Assembly (NCBI GenBank): GCA_050246945.1
Contig: JBFWVC010000002.1
Coordinates: forward strand, 306,403 to 370,402
Length of the DNA stretch: 64,000 bases
Reading direction: 5' to 3'
Source: JAEUMD01 sp050246945
GTDB taxonomy: Bacteria; Pseudomonadota; Alphaproteobacteria; Rhizobiales; Hyphomicrobiaceae
Made by a program: the position numbers and the translations under genes. The notes under the pieces were generated by a model, which had not been told where the DNA came from, searched no databases, and saw only the letters and a program-made list of their open reading frames with translations. Shown piece by piece: positions 8,775 to 18,211 of this stretch; positions within the stretch are counted from its first letter, which is position 1, and each line of letters starts with the position of its first letter.

Positions 8775-9197
8775 ATGCCAGCCACCCCTGTCCGACACTG
8801 CCAATTGGGCTCGGCCCTGCTAGCTGGGACCGCGGTCTTGACCTCGTTGGTGACCCCCGCCTGTTCCGCGGACGAGATTCCCAATCTCGTCGGCACCTGG
8901 ACCGGCGATAACAACACGATCTCCGACAAGAAAGGGCTGAAGACCTGGAAGAAGACCGTCCACATCACCGAGCAGACCGACCGCCGATTCCGTGGCCACT
9001 TCGTCTACTCTGCCGGACGCAAGGACTTTTTCGGCATTATATATCCTGACAACGTCTCATTCACTTGGGTAGCCTCCGACTCCAAGGGCTACAACCACGG
9101 CCGCATACTGGGAGTCGACCGCATCGCCGCCTGTTATGTTGAACCCGGCGAGGAAGCGACGGCCGGTTGCGCCGATCTCACGCGCGAGAAGAATTGA
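8775..9197 (+). CDS. Hypothetical secreted protein
   Basis: A 140-residue protein with an N-terminal signal peptide (hydrophobic LGSALLAGTAVLTSLV, possible cleavage after CSA) followed by a small, probably beta-rich domain containing LVGTWTGDNNTISDK and GHFVYSAGRKDFFGIIY. This GTWTG...G pattern resembles small lipocalin-like or protease-inhibitor-like barrels, but I cannot name the family. The open frame starts 39 codons earlier, overlapping trmL; the ATG at 8775 is chosen because it gives a proper signal peptide. It follows trmL by about 110 bases. A periplasmic location is inferred. Confidence 0.72.
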   Translation: MPATPVRHCQLGSALLAGTAVLTSLVTPACSADEIPNLVGTWTGDNNTISDKKGLKTWKKTVHITEQTDRRFRGHFVYSAGRKDFFGIIYPDNVSFTWVASDSKGYNHGRILGVDRIAACYVEPGEEATAGCADLTREKN

Positions 9198-9282
9198 TAC
9201 AGGAAAAGAGCAAACGACCCGACGATTCAGCCGGGCCATCCCCTGTGCCAACCGGCGAGCCACGCCGCGCCGATCTGCGCCG

Positions 9283-9807
9283 TCACCCCTTCACCCAGTC
9301 GCCGCATTTCGGCGGAGCCGACGTACCCCAAGGCATGATCGGCACTGTCGATGTGGAATTCTCAGGCGAGCCATCGATCAGCTTGTCGGTATAGGTGACA
9401 TAGACGAGAACGTTGCGTTTGACGTCGCAGCCGCGCACGATCCGCATCTTCTTGAAGAAGATCGAGCGTCGCTGCCGGAACGCTTCCTCACCCTGCTCGA
9501 ACTTCTCCTTGAAGGTGATCGGCCCGACCTGCCGGCACGCCAGCGAAGCGTTCGACAATTCTTCCGCAAGCCCGAGCCAGCCCGTCCACCCGCCCTTCTC
9601 CGGAACCGTGAAGTGGCAGGTCACACCCTCCACCTGCGGATCGTCGATGGCGTAGGTTGCAAGCTTGTGGTCCGGTGACAGGAATTTCCACACGGTCGTG
9701 CGTTTGAAAATCAGCTCGGGATCGTCGGCCTGCGCCTGCACGACAAACGGCGTTGGCACGAATACAGCGACGAATGCGGCGAATGCCGCGATGCGAAGAC
9801 GGTCCAT
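9283..9807 (-). CDS. creA: CreA family protein
   Basis: A 174-residue secreted protein of the CreA family, whose biochemical role is not established. It has a signal peptide (AAFAAFVAVFVPTPFVVQA) and the conserved blocks DDPQVEGVTCHF, GWLGLAEELSNASLACRQVGP and MRIVRGCDVKRNVLVYVTYTDKLIDGSP, which match the E. coli CreA pattern. Cysteines in those blocks could form periplasmic disulphides. The gene is convergent with the preceding small secreted protein gene. Assignment to the family is secure; the function is not known. Confidence 0.88.
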   Translation of the reverse strand: MDRLRIAAFAAFVAVFVPTPFVVQAQADDPELIFKRTTVWKFLSPDHKLATYAIDDPQVEGVTCHFTVPEKGGWTGWLGLAEELSNASLACRQVGPITFKEKFEQGEEAFRQRRSIFFKKMRIVRGCDVKRNVLVYVTYTDKLIDGSPENSTSTVPIMPWGTSAPPKCGDWVKG

Positions 9808-10093
9808 CTGAGTTCCCTGGAGTACGTTGCGTTATGGCGCGTCGCAAACCGGCGCGGTGGCCGCGCAGAATGCCACCCAATCTATAGTCGCTGAATTGCG
9901 GCTGGGATCCGAGCTCGAAACCACACGGCGGCGACAGCACCATGCCGACAAAAAATGACAGACCGATCCAAAGCGCCAACCTTGGATAATGTCAGCGCAT
10001 GACCCATCTCCGCGGCCAAAGGCGCCCCCCAGTCCATCAGCATGCGACTAATATCGCTCAGCTTACGGCAAAACATCAGCCGGGCGAGTTCGA

Positions 10094-11962
10094 TCACTCC
10101 GCCGCCTCTCTGGCGAGAAACCCGCCGGATTGGCGCGCCCACAGGTCGGCATAGATGCCGCCGCGCTTCAGCAGCTCCTGGTGCGTGCCCTGCTCCACGA
10201 TCCGTCCTTCATCCATGATGATGAGACGGTCCATTGCCGCGATCGTTGACAGGCGATGCGCGATCGCAATCACTGTCTTGCCCGTCATCAGGTTGATGAG
10301 CTGATCCTGGATCGCCGCCTCGACTTCCGAATCGAGCGCACTCGTCGCCTCGTCGAGGATCAGGATCGGCGCATCCTTCAACAGCACGCGAGCAATGGCT
10401 ATGCGCTGGCGCTGCCCACCCGAAAGCTTCACACCGCGCTCGCCCACGTGGGCGTCGTAGCCCGTGCGCCCCTTCTGATCGATGAGCCCTTCGATGAACT
10501 CGTGTGCGTGCGCGCGCCGTGCCGCCATGACAGCCTGCTCGCTGGTCGCTTCCGGCCGGCCATAGACGATGTTCTCCATTACCGAGCGGTGCAGCAGGGA
10601 CGTGTCCTGCGTCACCATGCCGATCGCCGCCCGCAGACTGTCCTGCGTGACGAGCGCGGTATCCTGCCCGTCGATGAGGATTCTGCCTGCTTCCAGGTCA
10701 TAAAAGCGCAGCAGTACCGACACGAGAGTCGACTTGCCTGCGCCCGACCGACCGACCAGTCCGACCTTTTCGCCCGGCCTGATCGTCAGCGAAAGGTTGT
10801 CGATCACACCCTGCCCGTCCGACAGTCCGCGATCCTTGCCGTAGTTGAAATGGATGCCTTCATAGCGGATTTCACCTTTGCTGACGCGCAGCGGCAGCGC
10901 ATTGCCCGCGTCTGTCACCGCACGCTCACGCGCAATTCCCTCAATGCCGTCCTGGACAACCCCGACGTTCTCAAACAGACCCGCCACCTCCCACATGATC
11001 CAGTGTGCCATTCCTTGCAGCCGCAGCACGAGACCGACCGAGAGAGCGATCGCGCCGGTCGTGACGGCATCGACCGACCAGAGCCAGACGGAAAGGCCCG
11101 CAACGCTCGCCAGCAGCAGCGCATTCAGCGTGTTGAGCGAGAAGGTGAGCCACGTCACCAGACGCATCTGCCGGTAGACCGTTCCCAGAAACGTCTGCAT
11201 CGAGCAGCGTGCATAGATGTCCTCCCGTTCCGCATGGGCGAACATCTTGACTGTCTGGATGTTGGTGTAGCTGTCCACGATGCGCCCGGTCATGATCGAG
11301 CGCGCGTCCGCCTGCTCGGCCGAGATGCGCCCGAGCTTGGGAATGAAGTAGCGCATTACGCCGATATAGGCCGCAAGCCAGATCAGCATCGGCGCCGACA
11401 ATCTCAGATCAGTCACGGCAAAAACCATGACAGCGCCGAGGAAATAGACCGACACGTAGACCAGCACCTCGGCGATCTTCATGACCACCTCGCGTACCGC
11501 CACCGACGTCTGCATCACCTTCGCGGAAATGCGGCCTGCGAAGTCGTTCTGGAAATAGGCGAGCGATTGCCGCAGCACGTAGCGATGCGCCATCCAACGC
11601 GTGCGCATCGCGAAGTTGCCCATCAATCCCTGGTGAATCACCGCCTCGTAAACGAGTTTCATTGCTGGAAGCAAAAGCAGGACGATGGCGGCCATGAACA
11701 GCAAGAACGGCCCCCGCTCCCCCCAGAACGTGGCTCGGTCCGCCGCGGCCAGCCAGTCCACCAGGTTTCCGAGGAACGCGAACAGCGACACCTCGATCAG
11801 TGCGATCGAAGCCGCAAGCCCCGACGAGACCGCCAGGAGCGGCCAGAAGGGACGCGTGTAGTGGATCACGAATGGCCAGAAGCGCGCCGGCGGCATTTCC
11901 GGCGCGACAGCCGGGAACGGCGCCCCCACCTTCTCCAGCCAATCGAAGAATTTGCCAATCAT
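10094..11962 (-). CDS. ABC exporter, fused membrane and ATPase domains
   Basis: A 622-residue half-transporter of the MsbA/multidrug type. Six hydrophobic helices fill the first 340 residues or so, followed by an ATPase domain with Walker A GRSGAGKST, signature LSGGQRQRIAIAR, Walker B ILILDEATSALD and the switch histidine in AIAHRLSTI. It is expected to work as a homodimer in the inner membrane. The substrate cannot be deduced: lipids, drugs or peptides are possible. The gene stands alone. A 570-codon frame on the opposite strand is an antisense shadow with unnatural His/Arg-rich composition. Confidence 0.92.
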   Translation of the reverse strand: MIGKFFDWLEKVGAPFPAVAPEMPPARFWPFVIHYTRPFWPLLAVSSGLAASIALIEVSLFAFLGNLVDWLAAADRATFWGERGPFLLFMAAIVLLLLPAMKLVYEAVIHQGLMGNFAMRTRWMAHRYVLRQSLAYFQNDFAGRISAKVMQTSVAVREVVMKIAEVLVYVSVYFLGAVMVFAVTDLRLSAPMLIWLAAYIGVMRYFIPKLGRISAEQADARSIMTGRIVDSYTNIQTVKMFAHAEREDIYARCSMQTFLGTVYRQMRLVTWLTFSLNTLNALLLASVAGLSVWLWSVDAVTTGAIALSVGLVLRLQGMAHWIMWEVAGLFENVGVVQDGIEGIARERAVTDAGNALPLRVSKGEIRYEGIHFNYGKDRGLSDGQGVIDNLSLTIRPGEKVGLVGRSGAGKSTLVSVLLRFYDLEAGRILIDGQDTALVTQDSLRAAIGMVTQDTSLLHRSVMENIVYGRPEATSEQAVMAARRAHAHEFIEGLIDQKGRTGYDAHVGERGVKLSGGQRQRIAIARVLLKDAPILILDEATSALDSEVEAAIQDQLINLMTGKTVIAIAHRLSTIAAMDRLIIMDEGRIVEQGTHQELLKRGGIYADLWARQSGGFLAREAAE

Positions 11963-12319
11963 CTCTAAGGTTCCGACCTCGACAATTGTAGGTCCATGAC
12001 GTCCCCGGTTTGTTTGTCCGGCAAGCGTACTTGGACTGTAGATAGGGTTGCCGACTACCGCTGACAGGGGGTCTGTCGCCGCAGCGGTGCGATGCGTTCA
12101 ATCCGGCCCGGTTGCCAGCCGCTGCTCGTCCCCACACTCCCAAACAACGAACGGTTTCAATTACCGCACCCCGGCTTCGCTCCGCCCCGGCCTCGCTTCT
12201 GAGCGAACGTTGCTCATCGCGCCCTGCCGCGTTAAGGGTCCACATGGTCGAAAGCATGGCGCACCCGCGCTGCCAGGCTCGCGGCTTCCAGAAATCGCCC
12301 CATCGCGTGAGATTATCAG
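11963..12319. other. Divergent intergenic region
   Basis: About 357 bases between the ABC exporter and hemF, expected to hold both promoters. I saw no RNA gene, convincing small coding frame or strong repeat in it. Confidence 0.4.
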
Positions 12320-13231
12320 ATGTCGCTGCCCAAAGAGACCGAGCTCGAAGCAATGAAATCGCAGGCCAGTAGCTGGTTCGAAACCCTGCGCGACGACGTC
12401 TGCGCGGCCTTCGAGGCCATCGAGGATGACCTGCAACCGGGCGTCCAACTCTCCCTGCGCCCTCCCGGGCGCTTTCAACGCACCCCATGGGAGCGTACGG
12501 ATGCCTCGGGCAACCCCGGCGGCGGTGGCATCATGAGCATGATGGCCGGTCGCGTCTTCGAGAAGGTGGGCGTGCACACGTCCACCGTCCACGGCGAATT
12601 TGCGCCTGAATTCCGCAAGCAGATTCCCGGCGCTGAGGAAGATCCCCGCTTCTGGGCCTCCGGTATCTCGCTCATCGCCCACATGCAGAACCCGAACGTG
12701 CCTGCGGTTCACATGAACACGCGCATGGTCGTGACGAACACGTGGTGGTTCGGCGGGGGTGCGGATCTTACCCCCGTTCTGATGAAACGCCGCACACAGG
12801 ATGACCCCGATACGATCGCCTTCCATACGGCAATGAAGGACGCCTGCGACACGCATGCCGTCGCAGACTACGACCGCTTCAAGACATGGTGCGACGAATA
12901 TTTCTACCTGCCGCACCGCAAGGAGATGCGTGGCATCGGCGGCATCTTTTACGACTACCTGACGCCGGATGCCGAAGCCGGCGGTTTCGATGCAGCTCTC
13001 GCGTTCACGAAGGACGTCGGCCGCGCCTTTCTTGAAATCTACCCCAAGCTCGTACGAGCCAATTTCGAAAAGGACTGGACCGAGGCACACCGCGACGAGC
13101 AGCTGATCCGTCGCGGCCGCTACGTCGAGTTCAACCTGCTCTACGACCGCGGCACCACCTTCGGTTTGAAGACCGGCGGCAATGTGGAAAGCATTCTCTC
13201 CTCGATGCCCCCGCTCGTCCGCTGGCCGTGA
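12320..13231 (+). CDS. hemF: Oxygen-dependent coproporphyrinogen III oxidase
   Basis: Oxidatively decarboxylates coproporphyrinogen III to protoporphyrinogen IX in aerobic haem synthesis, which supports the cytochromes encoded nearby. The 303-residue product contains the family blocks ERTDASGNPGGGGIMSMM, NTRMVVTNTWWFGGGADLTP, YLPHRKEMRGIGGIFYDYL and the C-terminal GRYVEFNLLYDRGTTFGLKTGG. Length matches bacterial HemF. It is a single gene, followed by a hairpin-rich region and then the convergent formate dehydrogenase operon. Confidence 0.96.
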   Translation: MSLPKETELEAMKSQASSWFETLRDDVCAAFEAIEDDLQPGVQLSLRPPGRFQRTPWERTDASGNPGGGGIMSMMAGRVFEKVGVHTSTVHGEFAPEFRKQIPGAEEDPRFWASGISLIAHMQNPNVPAVHMNTRMVVTNTWWFGGGADLTPVLMKRRTQDDPDTIAFHTAMKDACDTHAVADYDRFKTWCDEYFYLPHRKEMRGIGGIFYDYLTPDAEAGGFDAALAFTKDVGRAFLEIYPKLVRANFEKDWTEAHRDEQLIRRGRYVEFNLLYDRGTTFGLKTGGNVESILSSMPPLVRWP

Positions 13232-13270
13232 CCCGGGCTGGAACCGTTCGCATAGAGCCGGATCGTCTGA

Positions 13271-13294
13271 GATGGAAGCAGCCATGCTTCCATC
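13271..13294 (+). terminator. Hairpin downstream of hemF
   Basis: A perfect 10-base stem (GATGGAAGCA with TGCTTCCATC) with a 4-base loop, 40 bases after the hemF stop. It lacks a T run, so it is a stem-loop with possible terminator or mRNA-stability role rather than a proven intrinsic terminator. Confidence 0.5.
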
Positions 13295-13326
13295 GAAGGC
13301 GTGAATCGGTCTCTCAAACAAAGAGA

Positions 13327-13379
13327 TAGAGCAGGCCACGATGGTCAGGGCTGATTCAATCTCATACTGACCTGCTCTA
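13327..13379. repeat. Inverted repeat element
   Basis: TAGAGCAGG at 13327-13335 is mirrored by CCTGCTCTA at 13371-13379 around a 35-base centre, followed by GCGTGATCCCGAAAAAG. This layout resembles dispersed palindromic elements of Hyphomicrobiales genomes, although no second copy was found in this window. Confidence 0.5.
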
Positions 13380-13412
13380 GGAAACCCGTTTGCGTGATCC
13401 CGAAAAAGATTG

Positions 13413-13442
13413 CGTGCCGCATTCATCGCTGAATGCGGCACG
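13413..13442. terminator. Strong hairpin between convergent hemF and formate dehydrogenase operon
   Basis: CGTGCCGCATTC and GAATGCGGCACG form a perfect 12-base stem with a 6-base loop. It lies about 50 bases beyond the formate dehydrogenase alpha stop codon on the minus strand and about 180 bases beyond hemF, so it may stop transcription from either side. Confidence 0.5.
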
Positions 13443-13491
13443 CGGCATCCTTGTCGTGCTATCTCGTCGCACGACACTGAGCTGACGGCAC

Positions 13492-16290
13492 CTACTCCGC
13501 CGCGTTGGCCGTTGCAGGCTCGGCGTCGGCCACTTTCTCCACCTTGCAGGCACAGAACTTGAACTCTGGGATCTTGCCCATCGGATCGAGCTGCGGATTG
13601 GTGAGCGCGTTGGCGGGAGCTTCCGCAAAGGCGAATGGGATGAACACCATGCCCTCCGCCGTATCCCGGTCGGCGCGCGCCTTCAGCACGATCTCGCCGC
13701 GCCGCGTTGCCACCGACACCATGTCGCCAGGCCCGATGCCCATCTTCTCCATGTCGCGCGGATTGAGACCGGCGATAGCCTCCGGCTCGAGCGCATCGAG
13801 CGTGCTGGCGCGCCGCGTCATCGAGCCCGTATGCCAGTGCTCCAGCAGGCGGCCTGTTGTCAGAACCATCGGGTAGGCGTCGTCGGGCAGTTCGTGCGGC
13901 GCCAGCAGCGAGGCCGGCACGATCTTGGCGCGACCTGACTTCGTCGGGAACGATTGCGAGAAGATGATCTCATTACCCGGCTTGTTGGGCGAATCGCACG
14001 GGTAGGTGACCGCATCCTCGCGCTCCAGCCGCTCCCAGGTGATGTTCTTGAGCGACGGCATCACGTTGGCCATCTCCGTGAACACCTCCGAAATGTGGCT
14101 GTATTGCCAATCGAGCCCCATCCGTTGCGCGATCTCCTGGATGATCAACCAATCCTGCCGCGCCTCGCCCGGCGGCGAAATAACAGGGCGTCCGATCTGC
14201 ACTTGCCGGTTGGTGTTGGTGAATGAGCCGAGTTTCTCAGCATGTGCAGAGGTCGGCAGCACGATGTCCGCCTGCCAGGCCGTCTCCGTCATGAAGATGT
14301 CCTGTACGACGAACAGTTCCAGTTCGCACAACGCCTGCCGCGCCTGCCGCACGTTGGGATCCGACATCGCCGGGTTCTCGCCCATGATGTACATCGCCTT
14401 CACCATGCCCTCGTGAATTGAGTGCATGATCTCGATGACGGTGAGGCCGCGGTTCGGATCGAGCTTTGTATTCCAGAGCTTCTCGTACTTGTGGCGCGTT
14501 TCATCATCTTCGACGGAGATGTAGTCCGGGAAAACCATTGGAATGAGGCCGGCGTCGGATGCGCCCTGCACATTGTTCTGGCCACGCAGCGGATGCAACC
14601 CCGTGCCCGGCCGACCGATCTGGCCCGTGACGAGGGCAAGTGAAATCAAGCAGCGCGAGTTATCGGTGCCGTGCGTGTGCTGGGACACGCCCATGCCCCA
14701 GAAGATGATCGACGCCTTGGACCGCGCATACAGCCGCGCTACGTCGCGTATGACATCCGCATCGATGCCGCACACCGGTGCCATGCGCTCCGGACTGAAC
14801 GAGCGCACTTTCGAGCGAAGGCCCTCGTAGCCTTCGGTGTGAGCCTGAACGTACTGCACATCCACCATGCCTTCCTCGATGATGGTGTGCAGCATCGCGT
14901 TGAGCAGCGCCACGTCGTGAGCCGGCTTGAAGTTCAACACGTGCGTCGCGTAGCGCGCGAGACCGGAGTGCTGACCGCGCGGATCCATGATGATGAGGTT
15001 GGCGCCACGCGCCGCTGCCTGCTTCAGGTACGTCGCGGCAACGGGATGGTTCTCGGCCGGGCGCGCGCCGATGACAATGATCGTCTCCGCATCCTTCGCC
15101 GCCGTGAACGGTGCTGTTACGGCACCGGAATTGACGCCTTCCATTAGCGCTGCCACGGATGAAGCGTGGCACAGGCGCGTGCAGTGGTCGACGTTGTTGG
15201 TGCCGAACCCCTGGCGGATCAGCTTCTGGAACAGGTAGGCTTCCTCGTTGGAGCCTTTTGCTGAACCAAGGCCGGCCAGCGCCGACGGACCCCAGGTGTC
15301 GCGGATCCGCTTGAAGCCCTTTGCGGCCATCTCAAGCGCCTCTTCCCACGTCGCCTCTCGGAACACTTCCAGGATCTCATCGCGCGTGCGCGGAATGAGG
15401 CATTCGCGCTTTGCCTGCCCATCGCGGCGGATCAGCGGCTTCGTCAAACGGTCGGGATGATGGATGTAGTCGAAACCGAACCGGCCCTTCACGCAAAGGC
15501 GGTTCTCGTTGGCCGGTCCGTCGCGGCCGTCCACGTAGAGGATGCGGTTGTCCTTCACATGGACGTTTGTCTGGCAGCCGACGCCGCAATAGGGGCAGAT
15601 CGTCTCGACCGTCTTGTCCTCGTAGACCGTTCGCTTGCCGGTCGCCTTGTCGATGAGGTTGCCCTCCATCAGTGCGCCCGTCGGGCAGGCCTGCACGCAC
15701 TCGCCGCAGGCAACGCATGTCGACGTTCCCATTGGATCGTCGAAGTCGAAGATGACCTTGGCGCCATGGCCGCGATAAGCCATGCCGATCACGTCGTTCA
15801 TCTGCACTTCGCGGCAGGCCCGCACACAAAGGTTGCAGTTGATGCATGCATCAAGATTCACCGCGATCGCGGTATGGGAATAGTCGGATTTAGGCTTATC
15901 GGCGTTGGGATAGCGGCTCGTCGGCTGTATCCCCATCGTGTCGACCCAGGACCAGAACTTCGACTTCGGGTCATGGCTGTCGTCGCGTGCCGGTTGATCG
16001 GCGAGCAGCAGCTCGAACACCATCTCGCGCGATTTCCTGGCGCGCTCCGATTGCGTCTTGACCTTCATGCCGGGCGCAACCTTGCGCTGGCAGGATGCCG
16101 TCAAAACGCGTTCACCTTCCACTTCCACCATGCACGCACGACAGTTGCCATCGGCGCGATAGCCCGGCTCGGGAAGCCAGCAGAGGTGCGGAATGCTCGT
16201 ACCTTCACGCTTGGCAACCTGCCAGATTGATTCTCCGGTGTTGGCCTCGACCTCGCGGCCATCGAGCGTGAACTTAATTTTTTCTGACAT
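13492..16290 (-). CDS. fdh1A: NAD-dependent formate dehydrogenase, catalytic alpha subunit
   Basis: Oxidises formate to CO2 at a molybdenum or tungsten bis-pyranopterin centre and passes electrons through iron-sulfur clusters to the diaphorase subunit. The 932-residue protein contains, in order, an N-terminal [2Fe-2S] domain (PHLCW, then NCRACMVEVEG), a His/Cys-type segment, two ferredoxin 4Fe-4S motifs (CINCNLCVRAC and CVACGECVQACP), a further CPYCGVGC cluster motif, and the molybdopterin domains. The active-site cysteine appears in VDHCTRLCHASS; there is no UGA selenocysteine codon. The ATG at 16290 gives MSEKIKFTLDGREVEA. It is the last gene of the operon after the beta subunit. Confidence 0.94.
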   Translation of the reverse strand: MSEKIKFTLDGREVEANTGESIWQVAKREGTSIPHLCWLPEPGYRADGNCRACMVEVEGERVLTASCQRKVAPGMKVKTQSERARKSREMVFELLLADQPARDDSHDPKSKFWSWVDTMGIQPTSRYPNADKPKSDYSHTAIAVNLDACINCNLCVRACREVQMNDVIGMAYRGHGAKVIFDFDDPMGTSTCVACGECVQACPTGALMEGNLIDKATGKRTVYEDKTVETICPYCGVGCQTNVHVKDNRILYVDGRDGPANENRLCVKGRFGFDYIHHPDRLTKPLIRRDGQAKRECLIPRTRDEILEVFREATWEEALEMAAKGFKRIRDTWGPSALAGLGSAKGSNEEAYLFQKLIRQGFGTNNVDHCTRLCHASSVAALMEGVNSGAVTAPFTAAKDAETIIVIGARPAENHPVAATYLKQAAARGANLIIMDPRGQHSGLARYATHVLNFKPAHDVALLNAMLHTIIEEGMVDVQYVQAHTEGYEGLRSKVRSFSPERMAPVCGIDADVIRDVARLYARSKASIIFWGMGVSQHTHGTDNSRCLISLALVTGQIGRPGTGLHPLRGQNNVQGASDAGLIPMVFPDYISVEDDETRHKYEKLWNTKLDPNRGLTVIEIMHSIHEGMVKAMYIMGENPAMSDPNVRQARQALCELELFVVQDIFMTETAWQADIVLPTSAHAEKLGSFTNTNRQVQIGRPVISPPGEARQDWLIIQEIAQRMGLDWQYSHISEVFTEMANVMPSLKNITWERLEREDAVTYPCDSPNKPGNEIIFSQSFPTKSGRAKIVPASLLAPHELPDDAYPMVLTTGRLLEHWHTGSMTRRASTLDALEPEAIAGLNPRDMEKMGIGPGDMVSVATRRGEIVLKARADRDTAEGMVFIPFAFAEAPANALTNPQLDPMGKIPEFKFCACKVEKVADAEPATANAAE

Positions 16291-16367
16291 GATCTCGTCT
16301 CTCGCGGATCTCTTCGGGTTCACTTCTCAGGTAGTCCGCACGGCGCTACGGACATTCGGATTCTTGT

Positions 16368-18122
16368 CTATGCCAGGTCTTCGGGAAAGAACTTCAGCAC
16401 CGACATCAACGGATTGGAGGCGGCCTGACCGAGACCGCAGATCGAGGCATCGCGCATGACCTGGCTCAGGTCCTCGAGCAGCGGCTTATCCCACGTCGCG
16501 TTGTTCATCAGCCTGACCGCCTTCTCCGTACCGTTGCGGCATGGCGTGCATTGCCCGCAGCTCTCGTCTTCGAAGAAGCGCATCAGATTGCGCGCCACAT
16601 CCTTCATGTCGTCCTTGTCGGACAGGATCACAACCGCGTGGCTGCCCACGAAACAGCCGTGCTTTTCGAGCTGGCCGAAATCGAGCGGTATGTCGCCCAT
16701 CGAGGCAGGAAGTATGCCGCCGGAGGCGCCGCCGGGCAGATAGCCCTTGAAGGCGTGCCCGTCGATCATTCCGCCGCACAGCTCGATCAACTCCGCAACG
16801 GTGGAACCCGCAGCCGTCAGCACCACGCCCGGCTTTTTCACGCGACCCGAGACCGAGTACGAACGCAGGCCCTTCGCGCCATTCTTTCCTTGGCCCGCAA
16901 ACCACTCGGCACCCTTGGCAAGGATCTCCGGGATCCAGTAGAGCGTCTCCACGTTGTTGACGAGCGTCGGGCGATCGAAGATGCCGACTTCGGCGACGTA
17001 TGGCGGACGGTGCCGCGGCAGGCCGCGCTTGCCTTCGATCGACTCTATCATCGCGCTTTCCTCGCCGCAGATGTAGGCACCCGCGCCACGGCGCAGATTC
17101 ACTTTGGTATGCGAGGATAGACCAGCATTTTCGATCTTTGGGATCTCGTTCCGCAGGATCTCCAGCACCGCCTGATACTCATCGCGCATGTAGATGAAGA
17201 CTTCCTTCGCCTCCACCGCCCATGCACCAATCAGCATTCCCTCTAGGAACGCATGTGGCCGCGTCTCGAGGTAATACCTGTCCTTGAACGTGCCCGGCTC
17301 GCCCTCGTCGCCGTTCACGGCCATCAGCCGCGGACCCTTGTAGCCGCGCACGAACGTCCACTTCTTCCCGGTGGGGAAGCCCGCTCCGCCAAGCCCACGC
17401 AGCCCGCCATCCGAAAGCGCTGCGATCACCTCATCGACAGAACGCTTGCCCGAAAGGCACTCCTTGAGAACGCTGTAGCCGCCCTCGGCCACGTAGGAAT
17501 CGAACGTCTGGTAGTCCGGAACATCGGGATGCACGTGACCGTGACTGACCCGCTCTTTGACCTTCGCCACCGTGGCGCTATCGAGATGGTTGTGCCCGAC
17601 ATGCACGGCAGGCGCCGTATGACAGGAGCCCACGCACGGCGCACGCACGACGCGGACGTCGCCCATATCTTCCTTCTGCAATGCTACGAGCAGCTCCTCG
17701 GCGCCCGCCAACATGCACGATAGCGAATCGCACACTCGGATCGTCGTCTTTGGCGGCCGCGCGTCGCCTTCAGCGATGACATCGAAATGGGCATAAAAGG
17801 TCGCCACCTCGTAGACCCCAGCCATCGGAATGCGCAGAGCCTCCGCAAGCGCGTGCAGCAACCCTTCGGGCAGGCAGCCCTCGCGATCCTGGATCTTGTG
17901 CAGGTATTCGATCAGTAGCGCGCGCTCGAAGGGCCCTTCGCCTACGATCTCGCGAAGCGCCTTGCGCTCGCCATCCCTGAGCAGCCGGCCCTTGGGAAAC
18001 ACCAACGCCTTGCGCCGTCCCGAGCCGGGATGGGGCGAACGCTTGTCTCCGCTGAAATCGGGCATGTCACCATGGCCGTTTCCGTGACCGTTGCGGCCAC
18101 CGCCGAAGCCGTTGTCTTCCAT
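16368..18122 (-). CDS. fdh1B: NAD-dependent formate dehydrogenase, fused gamma-beta (diaphorase) subunit
   Basis: A 584-residue fusion of the thioredoxin-like [2Fe-2S] FdsG/NuoE part and the FMN- and NADH-binding FdsB/NuoF part, as in the two-subunit Fdh1 of Methylorubrum. The N-terminus is a Gly/His/Asn-rich low-complexity stretch. The NuoE-like domain follows, with CDSLSCMLAG and PCVGSCHTAPAV; then the FMN/NADH site GLGGAGFPTGKKW and NGDEGEPGTFKDR; and the C-terminal 4Fe-4S ligands in CGQCTPCRNG and SICGLG. It sends electrons from the alpha subunit to NAD+. GTG or TTG codons immediately upstream are alternative starts. Confidence 0.93.
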   Translation of the reverse strand: MEDNGFGGGRNGHGNGHGDMPDFSGDKRSPHPGSGRRKALVFPKGRLLRDGERKALREIVGEGPFERALLIEYLHKIQDREGCLPEGLLHALAEALRIPMAGVYEVATFYAHFDVIAEGDARPPKTTIRVCDSLSCMLAGAEELLVALQKEDMGDVRVVRAPCVGSCHTAPAVHVGHNHLDSATVAKVKERVSHGHVHPDVPDYQTFDSYVAEGGYSVLKECLSGKRSVDEVIAALSDGGLRGLGGAGFPTGKKWTFVRGYKGPRLMAVNGDEGEPGTFKDRYYLETRPHAFLEGMLIGAWAVEAKEVFIYMRDEYQAVLEILRNEIPKIENAGLSSHTKVNLRRGAGAYICGEESAMIESIEGKRGLPRHRPPYVAEVGIFDRPTLVNNVETLYWIPEILAKGAEWFAGQGKNGAKGLRSYSVSGRVKKPGVVLTAAGSTVAELIELCGGMIDGHAFKGYLPGGASGGILPASMGDIPLDFGQLEKHGCFVGSHAVVILSDKDDMKDVARNLMRFFEDESCGQCTPCRNGTEKAVRLMNNATWDKPLLEDLSQVMRDASICGLGQAASNPLMSVLKFFPEDLA

Positions 18123-18211
18123 CACCAAACCACCCTTTATTATTTTTCGCCTTCGTCTTTTGTTCTCATGCGCCCAGGCTGTCCAATCGGCCTAGCCTTG
18201 CACGCAATACA

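Noticed and set aside
9808..10093. Possible small leftward gene between creA and the ABC exporter gene
   Set aside because: Two overlapping frames each have partly natural composition, but neither has a good ribosome site or a continuous fold-like pattern.
10256..11968. 570-codon rightward open frame antisense to the ABC exporter gene
   Set aside because: Composition is extremely rich in His, Arg, Asp and Gln without domains; it is the codon shadow of a GC-rich gene.
12161..13477. 438-codon leftward frame antisense to hemF
   Set aside because: It covers hemF completely, and hemF is unambiguous.
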